Source of the DNA: Candidatus Bathyarchaeota archaeon
GTDB lineage: Archaea; Thermoproteota; Bathyarchaeia; TCS64
Length of the DNA stretch: 10,469 nt
Reading direction: 5' to 3'
Assembly: GCA_014729945.1 (NCBI GenBank)
Contig: WJJC01000219.1
Span: 1 to 10,469 of the forward strand
Both the position numbers and the translations under genes were made by a program. The notes beneath the pieces are model-generated. The model worked only from the letters and a program-made list of their open reading frames with translations. It searched no databases and was not told the origin of the DNA. How positions within the stretch are numbered: position 1 is the stretch's first letter; each line of letters starts with the position of its first letter. Below are positions 7,235-10,469 of this stretch, in pieces.

Positions 7235-7771
7235 ATGACACTTGAAGTTGTTTCCTATAACCCTGAATGGAAATTATGGTTTAACACACTCAGAAAACAC
7301 ATATGGGTTAAGATCAATGAACTTGTTGTGGATATCATCCATATTGGGAGCACATCCATTGAAGGAATGAGCGCCAAACCAATAATAGATATGGACATTG
7401 TTATCAATGACTGGACAAATTTCCCTGAAATAGTTAAGAGATTATCCAAGATAGGTTACAGACATATCGGTGATTTAGGAATAACCGGTAGAGAAGTATT
7501 CGATCAAGATCATACACCAGAATACCTCCACCACTTATACCTATGCCACATTAACTCCCTTCCCTACCGAAACCACGTACTGCTTAGAAAGCATCTCCAC
7601 GAAAACCCTGAAGATTTTGAACGATATAAAAAACTGAAAACAGAGTTAGCCAAAAAATACCAAAATAGAGAGAAATACTGGCGATCAAAGACCGAGTTAA
7701 TCTTAGAGTTTCTAGAAAAACAGGGGATATCCGAGAAGGAGCTGAATACCATAAGAAAACAAAATTCTTGA
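7235..7771 (+). CDS. GrpB/UPF0157 family protein, nucleotidyltransferase-like fold
   Basis: This 178-residue protein opens with VVSYNPEWKLWF, matching the family's V-x-Y-(D/N)-P-x-W start. HIGSTSIEGMSAKPIIDMDI (residues 36-55) is the family hallmark; G-S followed by D52 and D54 resembles the GS...DxD metal-binding pattern of the nucleotidyltransferase superfamily. A histidine-rich motif (LHHLYLCH) and the R-K-H-L...Y-x-x-L-K helix complete the usual family pattern, followed by a charged C-terminal helix. GrpB proteins have no settled biochemical role; some are fused to dephospho-CoA kinase in bacteria. The start ATG has only a weak AAGG (7223-7226), 8 nt upstream. The 20-nt gap suggests cotranscription with the Toprim gene. 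The family call is firm, the function unknown. Confidence 0.88.
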   Translation: MTLEVVSYNPEWKLWFNTLRKHIWVKINELVVDIIHIGSTSIEGMSAKPIIDMDIVINDWTNFPEIVKRLSKIGYRHIGDLGITGREVFDQDHTPEYLHHLYLCHINSLPYRNHVLLRKHLHENPEDFERYKKLKTELAKKYQNREKYWRSKTELILEFLEKQGISEKELNTIRKQNS

Positions 7772-7798
7772 TAAATTATTAATCAATTCCTTTTTAAC
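7769..7798 (+). promoter_or_regulatory. AT-rich promoter region of the HflX-endonuclease III gene
   Basis: Two TATA-like elements are present: GATAAATTA (7770-7778) and TTTTTAAC (7791-7798). The second predicts a start near 7820, just ahead of ATG 7826, which would make the transcript almost leaderless and agrees with the lack of a ribosome binding site there. It would also place the alternative TTG at 7811 outside the transcript. Confidence 0.35.
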
Positions 7799-7825
7799 AC
7801 TCAATGTATTTTGTCTCTCTCAATT

Positions 7826-9673
7826 ATGCAGCGACAACCCTTACTCATAGACGGCAAAGAAGCCAGAGCAATAATATGCATGCTCAAAACCAATGTACAC
7901 GACCACACCATTTACCGTGTAAAACTGGATGAATTACGAAGCCTTGTTGAATCCCTTGGGATAGAGGTTGTTGGCGAGGTAGTTCAAAGCAGATACCGGC
8001 CATTCGCAAAATATCATATTGGCAGCGGCAAAGTCAAGGAGGTCAGGAAAAAGAAGAGACGACTAGATGCTAATCTAGTTATCTTCTACAATATTTTACG
8101 AAGCAGTCAAAAATTGAACTTGATGATGGCTCTCAGCTGTGAGGTTATAGACCGTTACGAGTTAACATTAGAGATTTTTGATCAGATGGCTTCAGACACA
8201 TTGAGTAAATTACAGATCCAAGCGGCTAGACTTGAAAAACAGGCGCCTTTCTACAAGTTACAAGCATCCATTAATCTAAGGGAGGATCGTCCCTTCTTCA
8301 GAGCTGGCGGGGAGTATGCTTTCCATGGAAAGATGAGGGAAATTACTCGTAACCAGGCTCGAATTAATGAAGAAATAGATAAACTTATGGAGGAGAAGAG
8401 TCAGCGTATCTGGAAGAGGAAAAACGAGCTGGGATTTCCAGTTATTTGTATCGCCGGTTTCTATAATGCGGGTAAGACTAGTTTATTCAATACGATTACC
8501 GGGGATACTAAGCCCGTAAGTAATAGACCATTTACCACTCTTAGCAGTAAATATCAGAGACGTTTCATCGACTACGAGACGACAGTGTTATTCATTGATA
8601 CCATCGGTTTTATGCTTGACCTAGATCCGCGGTTAATACAGAGCTTCAAGCTAAACCTATTAGATATAAGGAGTAGCGATATCGTGGTCCTTCTTTTTGA
8701 CCTATCTGACTCGATGCTTATGTTAAAATTGAAGATCAGTGAGGGAATTCGTTTACTCCGTCAAATAGGGGTGGATAGAAGCAGAGTTATCCTAGTCTTC
8801 AATAAACTGGATGAAGCCCCAGATAAGGGGGATAGGATTGAAGATGAATTAGAGTTAGAGATGTATGATATCCCATGGATGACTGTGTCTGCTCATGAAA
8901 AGACTAACCTCCAAGAACTATTACAATTGATAGCTAAACGTGTGAAATACTTGAAAGAGAACCCGCCCACTGTGGAGGAGTTATCTCCCTTTAGACGAGC
9001 AGAGAAGAGCGTAAATCGAATACTTGAAGAGTACCCGGATATGAGAACATCACGTAACCTACCACCCTTCCATAGCATAGTAAGGACCATCTTAAGCCAG
9101 AATACATCTAGTAACAACACAGTAAAGGCGTATACTAGACTATCCGAACAAATTGGGTTAGATCCTTATAGCATATCAGAGGCGTCGAAGGAGGATATTA
9201 TCAAGGCGATAAAACCGTCTGGAATGTATAATCAGAAAACCCAGTATCTCAAGAAGACTTCAGAAATAGTAGTGGAAAAATATGATGGAGATATCGGAAC
9301 CGTATTCGAGTACCCATTTAATGAAGCCCGCGATAGGCTTATGGAGTTACCCGGTGTTGGGCCAAAGACAGCGGATGTATCTCTTATGTTCTCAGCTAAC
9401 AGCCGAGTTGTACCAGTTGACAGACACATAGAGAGAATTGCCAAAAGACTTGAGATCGTTGAAGATGACGCGGGGTATGAGGAAATAAGATCCGCCTGGC
9501 AGGATGCAGCCACTCCAGATCGATTCAGGGAACTACACTTAGCCTTGATCAAGTTTGGCCGTGAAGTATGCAAAGCACGCAACCCTGATCATGATACATG
9601 TATTCTAAGAGATATCTGCCCATACCCTGAGAAACATATGGAAGAAAATGAACATGATGAAGGAATTGAATAG
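7826..9673 (+). CDS. hflX-nth: HflX-family GTPase fused to endonuclease III
   Basis: One 615-residue frame carries two complete proteins. Residues 1 to about 375 are HflX: the N-terminal domain (YHIGSGKVKEV, a DRYELTLEIF segment), a coiled region, then a G domain with GFYNAGKT (211-218), DTIGF (258-262), NKLD (326-329) and SA (355-356). HflX binds the large ribosomal subunit and acts on stalled or stressed ribosomes in bacteria. After a linker (about 376-395), residues 396-615 form a full endonuclease III: LSQNT (423-427), the helix-hairpin-helix LPGVGPKTAD (508-517) with catalytic K514, and VPVDRH with catalytic D532. The K-D spacing of 18 equals that of the E. coli enzyme, which removes oxidised pyrimidines and nicks AP sites. 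The cluster loop is C582-X6-H589-X2-C592-X5-C598; the second ligand is normally Cys. ATG 7826 is preferred over TTG 7811. The MFS gene overlaps the 3' end by 20 nt. Confidence 0.92.
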   Translation: MQRQPLLIDGKEARAIICMLKTNVHDHTIYRVKLDELRSLVESLGIEVVGEVVQSRYRPFAKYHIGSGKVKEVRKKKRRLDANLVIFYNILRSSQKLNLMMALSCEVIDRYELTLEIFDQMASDTLSKLQIQAARLEKQAPFYKLQASINLREDRPFFRAGGEYAFHGKMREITRNQARINEEIDKLMEEKSQRIWKRKNELGFPVICIAGFYNAGKTSLFNTITGDTKPVSNRPFTTLSSKYQRRFIDYETTVLFIDTIGFMLDLDPRLIQSFKLNLLDIRSSDIVVLLFDLSDSMLMLKLKISEGIRLLRQIGVDRSRVILVFNKLDEAPDKGDRIEDELELEMYDIPWMTVSAHEKTNLQELLQLIAKRVKYLKENPPTVEELSPFRRAEKSVNRILEEYPDMRTSRNLPPFHSIVRTILSQNTSSNNTVKAYTRLSEQIGLDPYSISEASKEDIIKAIKPSGMYNQKTQYLKKTSEIVVEKYDGDIGTVFEYPFNEARDRLMELPGVGPKTADVSLMFSANSRVVPVDRHIERIAKRLEIVEDDAGYEEIRSAWQDAATPDRFRELHLALIKFGREVCKARNPDHDTCILRDICPYPEKHMEENEHDEGIE

Positions 9674-10469
9674 AAATCTATCATACCTCTTCATGCTTAA
9701 CATAGCTTTTGGTGCATCAATGCAGCTGATCAACCCACTGTTCCCATTGTTTCTTGAAGAAATAGGCGCATCTTCTATACAGAATGCAACAGTAATCAGC
9801 CTAGGTAGCCTTGTAGCAACGTCACTTATGCTACCCAGTGGCTTGTTAATTGACCGTGTAGGGAAAAAGACACTCCTCATTTCAAGCGCAGTGATTAACT
9901 CTATGGCCATATTCTTATTGAGCCTAATGCAGACATGGCAACAAGTAGCCCCAATCTACATCTTATTCAGCGCAGCCGGAGCCTTATTCGTACCTGCTAG
10001 GATGGCTATGATTACAGATTACTCCCAGTCTGAGAATAGAGGAATGATATTTGGTTTAATGAATATGGCATGGCCTATAGCTGGCATAGTAAGCCCACTT
10101 ATTAGTGGATATCTGATCGAGACCACTGGCTGGAGACGGGTCTTTATTTTCGGAGCAGCTATAAACGCAATCAGCATAATTCCCGGTCTAAAGCTTAAAC
10201 GATCTTTCAAGTACAAAGAGAAGAAGACCAAGACCGGTTTTAGAGATATGTTCAAACCAAATATATTCCCTACCTTGTTATCCTTCTTCGGCTTCCATTT
10301 CTTAATGACCACCGCCCTGGGTGGTATCAACCTTATCCTACCTCTATACCTAGGATCAGAGTTCGGGCTAAGCTCATTCAGGATAGGGTGGTTCTTCACA
10401 GCACAGAGTATACTGAATCTAATTACACAGATACCAGCGGGAAAGTTAGCCGATAAATATGGTAGAAAA
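9654..10469 (+). CDS. Major facilitator superfamily transporter, 5' part
   Basis: The first 272 residues of a multi-pass membrane protein run off the right edge. Hydrophobic segments alternate with short loops; six N-terminal helices and about two of the second half are visible. The loop between helices 2 and 3 carries GLLIDRVGKK (63-72), and the matching loop of the second half carries GKLADKYGRK (263-272). These are the two copies of MFS motif A, so the cut lies just after helix 8. Between the halves is a basic cytoplasmic loop (KYKEKKTKTG). The substrate cannot be told; the pattern is like drug or sugar exporters of the family. The start lies inside the upstream gene: ATG 9654 has GGAAG 9 nt upstream (9640-9644), with in-frame ATGs at 9648 and 9657 as alternatives. 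The overlap suggests translational coupling with the HflX-endonuclease III gene. Confidence 0.9.
   Translation, partial: MMKELNRNLSYLFMLNIAFGASMQLINPLFPLFLEEIGASSIQNATVISLGSLVATSLMLPSGLLIDRVGKKTLLISSAVINSMAIFLLSLMQTWQQVAPIYILFSAAGALFVPARMAMITDYSQSENRGMIFGLMNMAWPIAGIVSPLISGYLIETTGWRRVFIFGAAINAISIIPGLKLKRSFKYKEKKTKTGFRDMFKPNIFPTLLSFFGFHFLMTTALGGINLILPLYLGSEFGLSSFRIGWFFTAQSILNLITQIPAGKLADKYGRK

Noticed and set aside
7811..7825. TTG start five codons upstream for the HflX-endonuclease III gene
   Set aside because: No ribosome binding site precedes it, and the nearest TATA-like element places transcription start close to 7820; ATG 7826 begins right at the family's N-terminal strand. Not fully excluded.
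10019..10399. 126-codon open frame on the minus strand inside the MFS gene
   Set aside because: It is antisense to clear membrane helices and MFS landmarks, with no ribosome binding site or recognisable domain.
1..10469. CRISPR array, insertion sequence, tRNA or rRNA
   Set aside because: I saw no regularly spaced repeats, transposase frame, terminal inverted repeats, or RNA gene signatures; the intergenic regions are all shorter than about 165 bp.

Overview
The window looks like archaeal chromosome. All genes lie on the + strand and are tightly packed. The evidence for an archaeon is a 735-residue archaeal-type elongation factor 2 with the diphthamide histidine, AT-rich BRE/TATA promoters, GAGGT/GGTGA ribosome binding sites paired with GTG or TTG starts, an archaeal-style AbrB-PhoU fusion and a small Toprim protein. 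The EF-2 sequence, including its C-terminal region and the EYIIRE end, resembles TACK-type archaea (thaumarchaeal/bathyarchaeal) as far as I can judge by eye. I cannot fix the lineage without a tree.

Layout. Positions 3-443 hold the C-terminal part of an EcfT-type membrane component of an ECF vitamin/metal transporter, cut by the window edge. A promoter region (444-596) with a good TATA box, repeated AGTAAT motifs and a possible 33-codon leader ORF precedes an AbrB-PhoU regulator (597-1664). Next come an M20-family metallopeptidase homologue whose metal site looks degenerate (1715-3004), a 161-bp promoter region, and EF-2 (3166-5373), followed by a compact hairpin plus T-tract. A likely operon then begins with a TTG-started glycerate 2-kinase of the MOFRL type (5436-6806), continues with a GTG-started Toprim protein (6816-7214), and probably includes a GrpB/UPF0157 protein (7235-7771). 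After a short AT-rich promoter region comes a continuous 615-codon gene joining a ribosome-associated GTPase of the HflX family to a complete endonuclease III (7826-9673). An MFS transporter starts inside its 3' end (9654) and runs off the window.

The genes are mostly housekeeping: nutrient uptake and its regulation, translation, glycerate metabolism, and DNA repair. I do not see a defence island, CRISPR array, mobile element, tRNA or rRNA. The most unusual item is the HflX-endonuclease III fusion. It puts a translation-linked GTPase and a base-excision-repair glycosylase in one polypeptide, and the second of the four cysteines that normally hold the [4Fe-4S] cluster is a histidine. Secondary points of interest are the M20 homologue lacking several metal-site residues, the possible leader ORF and repeats upstream of the PhoU-like gene, and the Toprim/GrpB pair behind glycerate kinase.
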